Assembly (NCBI GenBank): GCA_026874595.1
Contig: CM049307.1
Location: forward strand, 79,398,643 to 79,462,642
DNA from: Sipunculus nudus
Taxonomy: Eukaryota; Annelida; Sipuncula; Golfingiida; Sipunculidae
Length of the DNA stretch: 64,000 bases
Direction: 5' to 3'
Both the position numbers and the translations under genes were made by a program. Shown here one piece after another: positions 1-10,548 of this stretch (its first letter is position 1; each line of letters begins with the position of its first letter). A model generated the notes under the pieces. That model did no database searches. It saw nothing but the letters and a program-made list of their open reading frames with translations, and was not told the origin of the DNA.

Positions 1-92
1 TTTTTCTTCAACAGATGCAAGAGATCATCTGTAAGAATACATAATTTTAGTAATATTGTTATAATATGTATACAATAAATGCAACAATTTAC

Positions 93-270
93 CCTGCTGG
101 ACTTTTTCTTCAATATTCTCCTCTATGATTTGCTCAAGCTGATGTTTGTACACATTGTACAACTTGCATCTGTATCTTGCTCGTGACTCTATGTTTGGTA
201 AAGCCTTCAGTAGTTTCGCCATCTTTCCTCGGACCTTGAAACTGTGTTGCATGTATGTCTCCCCAATAAG
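93..270 (-). CDS. SAM gene, sixth coding exon (gene continues past the left edge)
   Basis: Acceptor TGCATTTTAG, donor CAGG|GTAAAT (phase 1); 59 codons plus one base. The product begins LIGETYMQHSFKVRGKMAKL and ends in a charged helix (HQLEQIIEENIEEKVQQ). The phase-1 donor means at least one more exon lies beyond position 1. Confidence 0.75.
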
Positions 271-3200
271 CTAAAATGCAGAAATGAGTGAAATAAAAAA
301 AAATTCAATTAGTGACAGATGACCGACAATAACCCATTGCTATAGCTAAGCATAACAGATAGTCAGCTGAGCTAAAAATCAGAAAGAAAAGAAAGGACCT
401 TTGGGTCACCAAGCTCTGCTGAAGTTGTATATATAAAGTTCTTAACTACTGTTACCTGCAGTATTTATTGTCAGCTGAGTTATAAATATATATATTATAT
501 ACATGATGACAGAATAGGAAATCCTATAAACTGTTCTACTTTAAAATTCTATTTACTGTTTTAATATGTCAAAATTATAGCAAATTTTAGGACACAGTAC
601 TATTTTACTATGTGTGGCACAATGTAAAGTAATCATTACAACTTCTTTATAAATTTAAACTTACCATTTTAGAAAATATATCCAATTGCAAATTCATGGG
701 ATAAGAGATACTGGATTATGAATGCTTTCATACAAAAAACAAATTAAGTTTCATGATTCCTTTTAAAATCATGTAGGTATAACTAGTACTGGTGTTGTTT
801 GCATTGAGGGATGTGTTATACCAATAATTTCACTGTTTCGCATATTTTTGTTGGTATAGGCTGTTAAATCATGGCTTGAGATAATATTAAATACAAAATA
901 AAGTCACATTCCTTGGAACTTTTAAACAAATATATTAAAATATATAAATATCATTAGTTTTTTTTCCATCCAATGACAGCTCAGGTTTGACTGAAAAAAA
1001 GGTGCAAAATATACATATTTATGACAAAATAATGCTATCTATATAATCAGTGCATAAATATCAGCCACTGAAACTAATAAAAGTAAGTTCCATCATCTAT
1101 GACTGAAAATAGCCAAAAGTAATTTCAGGTCTGTAGCCTGAACGGTTTAAATTTGTGCCATATAAGGCTGTTAACAGACTTCCAGATCAATGGACAGACA
1201 TAGCTAAGAAGACTTACAGTCAGCTGAGCTACAAAATACCAAAATAGAAAACTTTATGTATGCATTTTAAAAAAAGATGCACACTGTGGCTACACACTGT
1301 ACATTGTCCTTTTCCTTTACACTGTTTGTAGTTAGCCGCTTGTTTTTACGTAGTGTACATCAGTTTCTGTAACATTATATGTGATAAAAAGAAATTTAAT
1401 ACAAAAGGTGGCATCATTTTCATGTGAATATATAAGAATACAGAGTGGGGTACTTACATATGGCCTTAATCGCAGAACAGGGAACTCCTCAAGGACCTCA
1501 GATATAGTATGGCCACTATATACCAATTTTTTCCGGTAGCTTTTCGTTTTTTCCATTTTTTCATTAATAATCTGGACATCCATGTTTTGCTTTTTGGCCT
1601 CCTTCTGTAAAGTTTCCATGTGTTTTCGAATTGATATCTCATCTTCTGCTACTTCTTCTACATTGATTTCATCAGTGACCTAAGTGTAAGACATGACAAA
1701 TAAATAAAAACAAGTGAACTATAGGTCATGACACTCAGCTGATGAGCACAACCTGCCAGTGTCATAATATTGAAATTTAATATTTTTTACAATTGATTAG
1801 ACTAATTTTGCTCAAATAGATAGACAGCTTGGATATATGTCATTATTTGTGCCTAGTTAAACAGCTGGGCAGAAAATGGCAAAAGATCATTTACTACGGC
1901 AGAATGACTGAAAATCAGCTGAACTAAATTGATATAGGGGCACCACACATCAAATAAAATGATTGCTATTAATTCAATAAATCTTCTGCAGACAATTTAA
2001 CATTAATTTGGCTGAATTCATACTCATTTAATTCCCCTTCCCAAAAGGAATTAATTTCAATGATATGAAAGCATAAGTGTCAACATTGTTTCACATCTGT
2101 AGGAAAAAAGTAAAACCAACATGAAAACAAACATTCCTGGATTTTCCAAGATACTTCCCTGATAAATTTTCAGAATTCCAGGATAATTATTTTGACTTTA
2201 ATCCACATTAAAAATAACCCATAGTGGATCATCAGGTGGACACGCCTTTCTGACATGAAACAAAAACTAACAGATTGCAACTTTCTCCTCTCTGGTTCAA
2301 TAAAATTCCCTGTCTTTTCCCTGATCTGAGGCCGAGTTCTAAAACTCCCAGAGTTTCCCTGACTGCAAAGTGGGAAAATAATTTCCCAGTTTTCCCTGTT
2401 CTCCAGGCTGACTGGGAAACCTGACTTGGGTTTCTTTAACAGATAGATTGTGCTCTTTTTATGAATGTCCAAAACATTGTAAGGTCAGGCCTCACAGACA
2501 AAGGTTCAGCACTTCAGCTCAAATGACTTACTCACCTGAGCTGAAAAACAATAAACTATTAATTTCATGGGTCTGTAACCAGCATATTTTAAGGATAATC
2601 TTCCAGATTCCACTCTTTATATGTAGCTGTAATTTACTTTGATATGCAATAAGCCCAGGAAGCATGCAGCTTTAAAGCTCACCTCCAGCTGTTGCCGCTT
2701 CTCCAATCTTTGTTCATCAGTTTCTTCTGTTGAAGCTCTTTTCCTGCCTGACACTCCTGGCCGTCCGTATTTTTTTCGCATCTGGAGCACAGCACCCTCA
2801 TTTGTCAGTGGCTGCCTCTCCTTCTTGAACTTTCTCCTTAATGCCTCTCTCCAAACAGACTAAAAAATATACAAAAAAATAATAATTGTTTTTTTTTTCT
2901 ATATATATAAAATGTCATAACATTTAAGCAGCCCAGCTGAAAGATCACAGATGGAACACTGGCACAATGCTTGAAAATCAGATCCAATCATCCAAGACAG
3001 TCAAATAATGCATAAGGATAAGTCAAATTTATTAATACTCATCTGACTGGATAACAAGAATGACTTACTAGGTAAAGTAACCACATTGATTGCTGATTTG
3101 TAGAAAATATTACAGAAATACTTGGCAAGTTTTTGGCAAGATACTACTTGCCCAGTGAGCAGTTTTTTCAAGCCCCATGGAAGTCTACAGCAAGAGCTTT

Positions 3201-3625
3201 AAGAACATTTCTTTTAAGGAAGAACCACTGAATGTATGATTGTTTTTTACTCTTCAGGCAATGAAACACTGAACCATAAAACTTCTGTTATATTGTTCGA
3301 ATTAAATATTATACACAACAGTTTGTGTATAGGAACTTACTATGTCACCAGGTAACCAATTGTACTTCATTAGTAAAGTTGAGCACACATTCCCATAGCC
3401 ACGTCTGCTTGGAAACCTGAATTTATTAAATGCACGATAAATTATTTACAGAACATATGTACACTATTAAATTAACAAAAGAATGATCCATGTGAATCAA
3501 TTTTAAAAGAAGGGACCCTTGGTTCATGGAGCTCTGCTGAATTTGAGTCTTAATTTTATAAATGTTATCAAAAAGGACAAAATCACAGTTTTCGGTCTTG
3601 CTTGCCTAAGTTGGTTCAAAGACTG

Positions 3626-3701
<76 letters not shown>

Positions 3702-6700
3702 ACTATATCAGATAAATGTTTCAATGATAAAATATAAAGTGCTGAGTTTAAACTTCTTTTAATCAGAAATAAACAATAATATAATATTTGTTAAAAAAAA
3801 TAAATAAAAAATTTTTTATGAAAAACTTATTTTTCTTAGATAAGTGGGCAAGTCAGCTAAATAACATGAAAAAGTATTATTGCTTATAACTAAATTTCTA
3901 ATATACAATCAAAGCATAACAAAATCTGTTATTGTCATTTATAATATTATTAATTAATAATTTAAGTAACAATTAACACATGATATAGCTGGCAATAACA
4001 TGGGGGGGGGGGGGGGGGGACCTGCTTTCTCGGCTTTCTGGATTAATCTTCTAGGTTTCTCAGATTGATCTAACGAGTCTTAGTTTTCTTTTGTCAATCC
4101 CTATAATGACCTGCAAGGTATATCCCTGCCACTGAAATGATTTATAAGATGCTTTAATAGATGATAATACAACAGCTGTGTTCTATTTCTATACACATAT
4201 TCACATATTCAAATATGATTTTAATATAAACCACATGAACTTATCTATTTTCACATTGCAAATTATCTTTGACTGGAAAACAAAGACAAAAGAAAGAGAT
4301 CTCTCAGTGGAAAACAATAAATTCAAATTTTACTATCAGCTTTCCTTACTATAACCACTTATACCAGTCATAGCTTTGGTAGTAGATCATATGTACCTCT
4401 AAGAGCATTCTAGCTTAGGTCTAGCATTAAAAGCATAGGTCCATTGGTTATCATTTATGCCAGTCTAACGGATGGACCAACAGCCAGACAGATGTCCCAT
4501 GTTTGGTCATTGCTATAGGTCAGCTGAATTTAGTCAATTGAGCTTAGAATAAATTAATACAAAAAACATATAATGCACTTATCCTGAAGTCATGAAAATG
4601 AAAATTAAGGCAATAACAAATGATCCAGTTATTTTACATTTTTCATATGCAGTGCAGAAGTTAGCTAAAGCCTAGAATACAGGTAGTCAACAAGTGACTA
4701 CGTGTATCCGCTGAAATCAGAGTGGAACGGGTGAAGTGAGGCATGGATTGAGTGGCATGGGGAAATAGAGTGAGGTTTGTTGCATATTAGCATGGATGTC
4801 TGCAGCTGAAATGTGTATGTAGGTTGCGCCACCTACCACAAAATCTAGAAAACTGTCAATGTTGTATACATATGCAAAAAGTCAAACCACTGCCGAGATA
4901 TGAGTGATTTTATCCCATGGCAGACAAACAGACGGACGCTGTGCAAAAATGGTTGCAGGTGGCCCCACCAGTTTTGCCTATGATAAAGAGCTATGTGAGA
5001 TCTATACACATGCATTTTTTTTTTACCAATCATTCAAAAGGTTCCCGAGTTATCCAGTCCTGAGATATAAGCTTGGATGTCTGCAGCGTAAACGTGAATG
5101 TAGGTGGCCTCACCTGTCATAAAAACAAGAAAACTATCCAGGATGTATACACATGCAAATTTTCAGGTGGATAAGTCCAACCATTGCAGAGACATGAGTG
5201 ATTTTATCCCAAGGCAGATGAACAGATGGACCCTGTGCAAAAATGGTTGCAGGTGGCGCCACCATTAATTATGTATGTTATAAAGCTATCCAAGGGCTAC
5301 ATTTTTGCAAATTCTTTTTCCTGATCAGTCAAATAGTTCCCGAGATATGTGTCAAAACAGACGCACAGATGGACACAGAGTGCAGAGGAAAGGTCAGAGG
5401 TCAAGACAAAATTGGGGCGCAGCAGTTCACATGTGACCCTAAGATAATCCCAGGTTTCGTAAAAATTCCGCCCAGCGTTTACGGAGGAGTTCTCCGGACA
5501 CCTACACGGCGGCCTCGGTGGTGAGCTGAAAACATTGTATCCGCAAAACTCTGTTTTGGCGGATACAATTACATATGCTGAACAAAAACTGATTTAAATA
5601 AGTGATGGAAGAATTTCTTGGACTTTGATAAATTTTAAATTCACCTCCTCTAGGGAAGTCACATGCATTTTAGTTTTTCTATCAAAACATTTATACTACT
5701 GAAGCAGTTGTTCAGAATATACTTGCAATTTTATAAATTTGCACATAAGTAAAATGTATTCACATACCATACATTTTTCACAACAATGCTGTCAAACAGC
5801 ATATTAATCAGCATCCCTTTAAGATTTCTGCCTGGCAAAAACTCTTTCTCTCTCTTTTCCAACAAAGCTTGCTGAAGTACTGGAGGAAATTTCGGTAGGC
5901 AGTAATCCTGCAGATCTGCAGCACAAGCACTTGTGGCTCCTTCAAGCTGACCTGGCGACTGCACTTCTTCAGGAGTTGCAGGCTCGCCTTCACTTTGGGC
6001 TTCAAGTTTCTTTTTCGCTTGGTTGAACATAACCCTAAGCTTCATTGTTGGGAAAAGCTCAGCCACCATGTTATCATTCAGGCCAAGTAACGTTTGCCCA
6101 TCAATTTCTTCATCTGTATAAAAAAAAAAACACACAAACCAGGCTTCTATATGGGAGTTTGTGTTTTAATATTACTGAAATCATCTAATAAGTTAATTTT
6201 GTGAATCATTCAATGTCAAAACAACATCCATTATTTGTTACAAAATTTTGACAAGAAATAATAAAAACTAGAATACGGGTAGTCTTGTTGACTGTGTATT
6301 CGCCAAAATCAGAGTGCTAGCTGTTGACAGATTTTAGACAGATAAACCAACCACTGCTGAGATATGAGTGATTTTATCCTAGAGCAGACAAACAGAAGAA
6401 AGATGTAAAAAAAATGGTTGCATGTGGCGCCACCAATTTGGTGTATGATAAAGAGCTATGTGAAATCTATACACATGCAAAATTTCAGGTGGATAAGTCA
6501 AACCACTGCAGAGACCAGTGATTCTAACCCAAGGCAGATGGACAGATGGACACTTGGCAAAAATGGTTGCAAATGGGCCACCATTTTTGTGTATGCTGTT
6601 AAGTTATGCTACATTTGTGCAAATATTTTAGTCTGATTAGTCAAACGAGTCCAGTCCACAGATATGTGTTAATGTGTCAGAACTGACACACAGAAGGACG

Positions 6701-9614
6701 CACTACAGAGAGGAAAATTCAGAGGTCAACGCAAAATATTTTTGCACCATGTACCAGTGATAAATCTGTTCAGTGGTATCAGAGTTCTATTCTGGAAACA
6801 AAAGCAGCGGCAGGGGAACCTTGTAAAAAACATTGTATCCACAAAACTTTGTTTTAGCAGATAAAATTATATAAATTACATGTTCAAGGAGGATATCTTG
6901 TAAACATGCATATAATACAGTACCTTCTCACCTGGTACACCCCATCTAATTAAAGTTTAAGTGAGTGGGTAATTTGCATCCTTAAAACATGATGTAACCT
7001 TATAAATTGGAAATGCAAAGGCCTGATCCCCAACAGTATAGAAACGGTGTTGACGAGTGTCAAGAAGTTTGTTTGGCTCAACTGCATACCACTCAGTGTC
7101 TGCTTCTACCTGATAGCAATGCAAGTAATATATGTATCTTTTGCTAAGGTAACATCTACCACACAAGAACCACCTGCCTCTCATATTCACAATATATTTA
7201 ATAATTAAAAAAATAGGAATTTGTTCCTCTTCATGGACATCAAGGACATAGCATCCAGACACTTTAAAGGGAGCTCCATCAAGTGTTACTGAATGAACAA
7301 CCTCTACCTCTTCTTTGGTTAGCATTTCCCCATCATATTTGCTGTTCAAAGTTGTTACAAGGGGGGCAGGTAATGTCTGCAACTGAATATGTCTGGACTT
7401 TGACTGTAAGGTAACAGGGGCCGGATAGAAGAATTTACCAGCAAGCTCACATGCTTGTCTCATTTGGTGCCTCTCAGACAGCGTGTATGTAATATTTTTA
7501 AATGTACGCAAAGATGAGGATACCCTTTTGAAATACTGATGTTTTGCCTCAAACCGCATTGTCCAAAAGTTTCTAAGAGGCCCAAACCTTAGCATGAGTT
7601 GTGGATAGTGTACCAAAAAGTGGTGCTTTGGGGTGAAGGAATCCTCCCCAAAAACCTCCTTAAATTTATACAAGTACCCCTCTATAGCCACCTGTATATA
7701 GGGAATCGTTCTTTGTTCTACAACCGGACTGAAAACATAATCCATGCATTCTCTTAGGCACAGGTAAACGTCCCATTCTGGTTCATTTTCCACTCCAAAT
7801 GAACCTATAATCTGAGGGAGGTTGAGAAAGATTTCCCACTTCTGAGCTGCTGTTCCAACAAGTTTGTTTTTCCCTTTCAGAGCTACCTCTTTTATTTCAT
7901 TAGGTTTGTCTTTGGCTGGGATTTTAAGCTGCCTCAGGGAAACATTTAATTCATCAAAGGTAAATTTCTTCTTTTCATAGAGGCGCTTTAGAACCAATGT
8001 TACAGTGGCAGGTATAACCCCCTCCAGACAATCATGCATGATGTCTGGTGGAAACGAATCAGGAACACTGAAGTAATCTAAATGGCTCAGAGCACATTTG
8101 TGTTTTATTCCATATATCTTGCTATTGTCTGGGTTAGAAAGAACAGCTTCAAGCTGGTACCTGTATACTTGGTTGTCTCGAAGAACAAACTCCTTATCAC
8201 TAAATGCCTGGCTAATTTGGCTATAGTCAGCTGTGCAAAAGCGACAAAAACGTCCTGCATTGAAATGGGTTTGAAACCCAGCAAGACTATTAGATGACAG
8301 ATTATCTCCACAAATGGTTGCCAGTCTTGCCCTTATAGTTCTCTCTTTGCCATTCACCATGACATTTACTCCATTTTCAAGAGTTTTTAAATCTGACAAC
8401 AGTGGCTGCATGACTTTGTCGTAATCAGGATCATGCTGTTTTACATGAACATGTCTAACCAGCAAACACAAATTAATGGAATGCTGCAAGCTTCTATAAA
8501 TTGGAGGCAAACTACCAACTACAAAGTAAACTGCAGTTATTTTGTATTTACCTCTTTTTGCACCTATCGGGTTGCATAATTCAAATTCGTCCATGTAAAA
8601 ATGGAGTGGAATGACCTTTGAGTTGAGAAAAGAATTTTCCCTCCAGGCTTTCCCATCAAAATAATCAAACAATGTGTTTGGGTTGTGAATTCTTTGGGGT
8701 TCCAAAATGGCTTGTTGTGCATCTGAATTGTTTAAAATAGATTTTAATACATCAGTGACTGGTACATAATGAAAGACAGTAGTTTGGATGGAAGGGCATA
8801 GTGAATATGCCTGCGGTTTAACTACTGAATAACTGCGTCTGATGTAGTTATTGAATTTGTATTTTGTTGTGAGGCTTTCCCATACATTCAGATCAACAAA
8901 CTGGGTATTAAGTAGGTCATGTAATTCTTTGTTCTCATTGAAATTCACTTCTACATGGTTTAACGCCTGTTTTATCAATTTTTGAAGTACATCATTGGTG
9001 AAAGTTATAAGGAATCTAATTTCCTCCACTAAACTCACCTGTACAGTACCAGTGAGCAAGTGCTTTTCTCTCAACTTAAGCATGAAAGATGCAAAATGTG
9101 TCAAAAAATCAGCCTGGAAGGACTCTCGAGCTGTAGAGTCTGAATCTTGATCATCACTGATTTGTTCCCCATCCTCATCTGAACAATAAAATTCATTATC
9201 TGAATCACTGAAACTGGTATTGGATGTGTCATGATAGTTGGTATTTTGAAGCCTGGTTTGGTGTTTTCTGTAATAATGCCGTTTATAAGCAGACACATTT
9301 TTGAAAGAATTTTGACAATTTCCAATCCCACATATTATAAAGAAGTGGGCTTCACTTTCATGAAACAAATGCAAGTGCTGACAGTATTTTAAGAATGAAA
9401 ATTTAAAGATATCACAGTATGGACACTTGAATTTTTCAAGTGGCATTGCTTTCCCAATTGAGCAACATAAGGGTCAGTTCCCCTGAAATTAAAACAACAT
9501 ACCTTGAAATTTTTTAGAGTACTCCCCAATCCCATTCTCTTCAAGCCAAACACCTACTGTCTCTGTGGTCCAGGTTGTGATATTACTATAAGTGTTCATG
9601 GCTCCTTATCTTTC
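93..9614 (-). CDS. SAM-domain protein, SAMD3-like family (partial at C-terminus; 6 exons seen)
   Basis: Joining exons 9503-9614, 5768-6113, 3341-3416, 2683-2859, 1458-1679 and 93-270 (minus strand) gives one open frame of about 367 aa. Every junction has GT-AG ends and matching phase (1, 2, 0, 0, 0, then phase 1 off the window). Coding starts at the ATG at 9599. The SAM domain spans roughly residues 9-75: its first half has TVGVWLEENGIGEYSKKFQ, its second DEEIDGQTLLGLND. A proline/glutamate-rich linker follows, then a basic coiled region (VWREALRRKFKKERQ, GRPGVSGRKRAS) and a C-terminal part with SGHTISEVLEEFPVLRL. Exon order and these motifs recall the multicopy 'SAM domain-containing protein 3-like' genes of fish and invertebrates. 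SAM domains usually mediate oligomerisation, and the basic middle suggests nucleic-acid contact. Intron 1 contains a same-strand transposase-like ORF, so this may be the accessory protein of a transposon rather than a host gene. Confidence 0.8.
1458..1679 (-). CDS. SAM gene, fifth coding exon
   Basis: Acceptor TTACACTTAG, donor TAT|GTAAGT; 74 codons in phase 0. It starts with acidic VTDEINVEEVAEDE, continues as a Lys/Glu-rich likely coiled coil (HMETLQKEAKKQNMDVQI), and ends with SGHTISEVLEEFPVLRLRPY. Confidence 0.8.
2683..2859 (-). CDS. SAM gene, fourth coding exon (basic region)
   Basis: Acceptor TATTTTTTAG, donor GAG|GTGAGC; 59 codons, phase 0 to 0. It is rich in Arg and Lys: SVWREALRRKFKKERQPL, then MRKKYGRPGVSGRKRAS, then an acidic-basic stretch (DEQRLEKRQQLE) that could be helical. 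The charge pattern fits DNA or RNA binding; that is inference. Confidence 0.8.
3341..3416 (-). CDS. SAM gene, third coding exon
   Basis: Acceptor AAATTCAG, donor ATA|GTAAGT. The first base completes Trp (NVW) and 25 codons follow, FPSRRGYGNVCSTLLMKYNW onward. An aromatic-Pro-Ser-Arg-Arg-x-Tyr-Gly run like this recurs in the SAMD3-like family. Ends in phase 0. Confidence 0.8.
3629..3694. repeat. (TA)33 microsatellite
   Basis: Uninterrupted alternating TA. An open frame through it is a repeat artefact. Confidence 0.95.
4002..4019. repeat. Poly-G tract (G18)
   Basis: Eighteen consecutive G on the plus strand, in SAM intron 2. Other G/C runs in the window occur near 13131, 20090, 21518, 25939, 46130, 48525, 52166, 53018 and 53660. 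Confidence 0.95.
4672..5570. mobile_element. Helentron-associated-like (HINE-type) non-autonomous element, copy 1
   Basis: It starts CTAGAATACAGGTAGTC, with a subterminal TGTATCCGCTGAAATCAGAG (from 4703). Imperfect tandem units of roughly 150-170 bp follow (phrases 'gcaaaaatggttgcaggtgg' and 'gacatgagtgattttatccc'). It ends in a strong hairpin, ATTGTATCCGC-AAAAC / GTTTTG-GCGGATACAAT (5534-5569), whose arm is the inverse of the 5' motif. Subterminal inverted repeats, a 3' hairpin and a central tandem core are the layout of Helentron-derived HINEs. Lies in SAM intron 2. Confidence 0.5.
5768..6113 (-). CDS. SAM gene, second coding exon (rest of SAM domain plus linker)
   Basis: The acceptor TTTTTTATACAG precedes the exon. 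Its first two bases complete the Asp codon begun in exon 1, giving FQ-DEEIDGQTLLGLND across the junction, a textbook SAM helix arrangement. The rest is an acidic/proline linker followed by FPPVLQQALLEKREKEFLPG. The donor is ATG|GTATGT (phase 2). Confidence 0.85.
6268..6868. mobile_element. HINE-like element, copy 2 (shorter)
   Basis: Same ends as the copy at 4672-5570: CTAGAATACGGGTAGTC at the left, TGTATTCGCCAAAATCAGAG just inside, and the terminal hairpin TTGTATCCACAAAACTTTG / TTTTAGCAGATAAAAT at the right, now decayed. It has fewer internal units. It sits between the transposase-like cassette and SAM exon 2, in SAM intron 1. Confidence 0.5.
6932..9482 (-). CDS. 829-aa transposase-like protein, CACTA/Plavaka-type (CDS 6957-9446), as a cassette exon in SAM intron 1
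   Basis: A single intact ORF runs from ATG at 9446 to TAA at 6957. The N-terminus has two C2H2-like fingers (CPYCDIF..., CGIGNCQNSF...HYYRKH), then an acidic patch (DSDNEFYCSDEDGEQ). The core has FYMDEFELCNPIG (about residue 295), ATICGDNLSSNSLAGF with GRFCRFC, and DIMHDCLEGV. These fit the acidic-residue positions and Cys pair of tnp2/CACTA- and Plavaka-type DDE transposases. HHFLVHYPQLMLRFGPL and FWTMRFEAKHQYFKR resemble the DUF4218 region. An acceptor (TTTTAATTTCAG, ending 9483) precedes the ORF and a donor (CCAG|GTGAGA) lies 25 nt past the stop, so it behaves like an alternative exon of the SAM transcription unit. No frameshift is visible, suggesting recent activity or selection. The family call is from motif memory, not a search. 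Confidence 0.75.
9503..9614 (-). CDS. SAM gene, first coding exon (N-terminal half of SAM domain)
   Basis: The exon is preceded by an acceptor (TTTTGATTTATAG, AG at 9616-9615), so a further 5' UTR exon lies upstream. The ATG at 9599 gives 32 codons plus one base. The frame encodes MNTYSNITTWTTETVGVWLE and then the SAM helix EENGIGEYSKKFQ. The donor is CAAG|GTATGT at 9502. A second acceptor (TTTTAATTTCAG) follows only 20 nt after this donor and leads into the transposase-like cassette. Confidence 0.8.
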
Positions 9615-9900
9615 CTATAAATCAAAATTAAATAAGACACATTGATTGGGTATAAATTCATGTACAAGAATTCTCAGCATCACAAAATAAATATCATGAC
9701 ACTGTGGAGTGAACATTTGGTGACACCATGGGATGTCAAATGTTGTACATACTTTTTTTTAAGTTCATTTTTAAAAGTACACCAGTAACAATAACATGAA
9801 AATGAAAATAAAAGAATGAATATGTCATTTATATGAATATCAAACAAACAGCACAACTTGCAAAGCATTTGGGCCAGTAAATATAACAAAATAAACTTAC

Positions 9901-9960
9901 TAAAGAAGTAGTCATGTCACATGATTTAGAAGTGTAAAAATAAAAGTGAATGTTACGGCC
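9901..9960 (-). other. Candidate shared 5' UTR exon end (splice donor) for SAM/transposase transcripts
   Basis: On the minus strand, CTACTTCTTTA|GTAAGT gives a consensus donor at 9900, upstream of both acceptors (AG at 9616-9615 and 9484-9483). A leader ending here could join either the SAM exon or the transposase cassette. The 5' limit of the exon is unknown; the end given is nominal. Confidence 0.3.
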
Positions 9961-9964
9961 CTTA

Positions 9965-10548
9965 GGCCCCTTTTCCATGCGCGCATTTCTCGCGCTGAAA
10001 AAATCGCTTTGAATCGCTTTACCAATCGCGCGTTTCCGCTGAATCACCCCTACATGTGACGTGTTTTCACAAGGGTTTCCGCGTCCCCAAGACTTTCAGG
10101 CAACATGTTGAGCATGTGACTGTTATGTACAGTTCACTTTATTCATGTAAACATTTAAAATTTCGTTTTATTTTTGCAAGAATGAACAGTTTTATCACGG
10201 TATAGTGTGCTATCTACAGGCCGATAGGGGTGGTATATAGGCTACAGGCTTAAGAGATTATTCACTATCCGTAATAAGATATTTCACACCCCCGCAGCAC
10301 ATATATTTATATGTTTATATAAAATATATATAATCATGCATTAAAGTAGACAAGCAGAACAGCAGTTAAGTATGATTTGTCACCATGCATGATATAGGCC
10401 TATGCATGGGCATCCTCAAGCAGACTGCATTCTCGTTCTTGACCTCCACAAGAAAGCTGGCCCGCGTGCCTTCCCGCGTGCATGGAAGAGGGATACATGA
10501 TTTACACTTGAGCGATTTTTTCAGCGCGCGGAAACCATGATAAATGGG
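9965..10548. repeat. GC-rich inverted-repeat segment with phased AATCGC motifs (transposon end or MITE)
   Basis: CGCGCTGAAAAAATCGCT at 9991-10008 recurs inverted near 10511-10530, and both copies are preceded from outside by a CCATG or CATGG block. On the plus strand AATCGC appears at 10002, 10012 and 10024, spaced about one helical turn, with an inverted GCGATT near 10512. The block lies just upstream of the SAM/transposase unit, where its 5' end and promoter would be. No clean target duplication was found, so it could also be an unrelated MITE. Confidence 0.4.

Noticed and set aside
4002-4019. Poly-G tracts as G-quadruplex or telomeric features
   Set aside because: They are plain homopolymers without the spaced G-run pattern; likely sequence slippage.
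8082-9331. Several 65-76 codon frames on both strands
   Set aside because: Shadows of the 829-codon transposase-like ORF.
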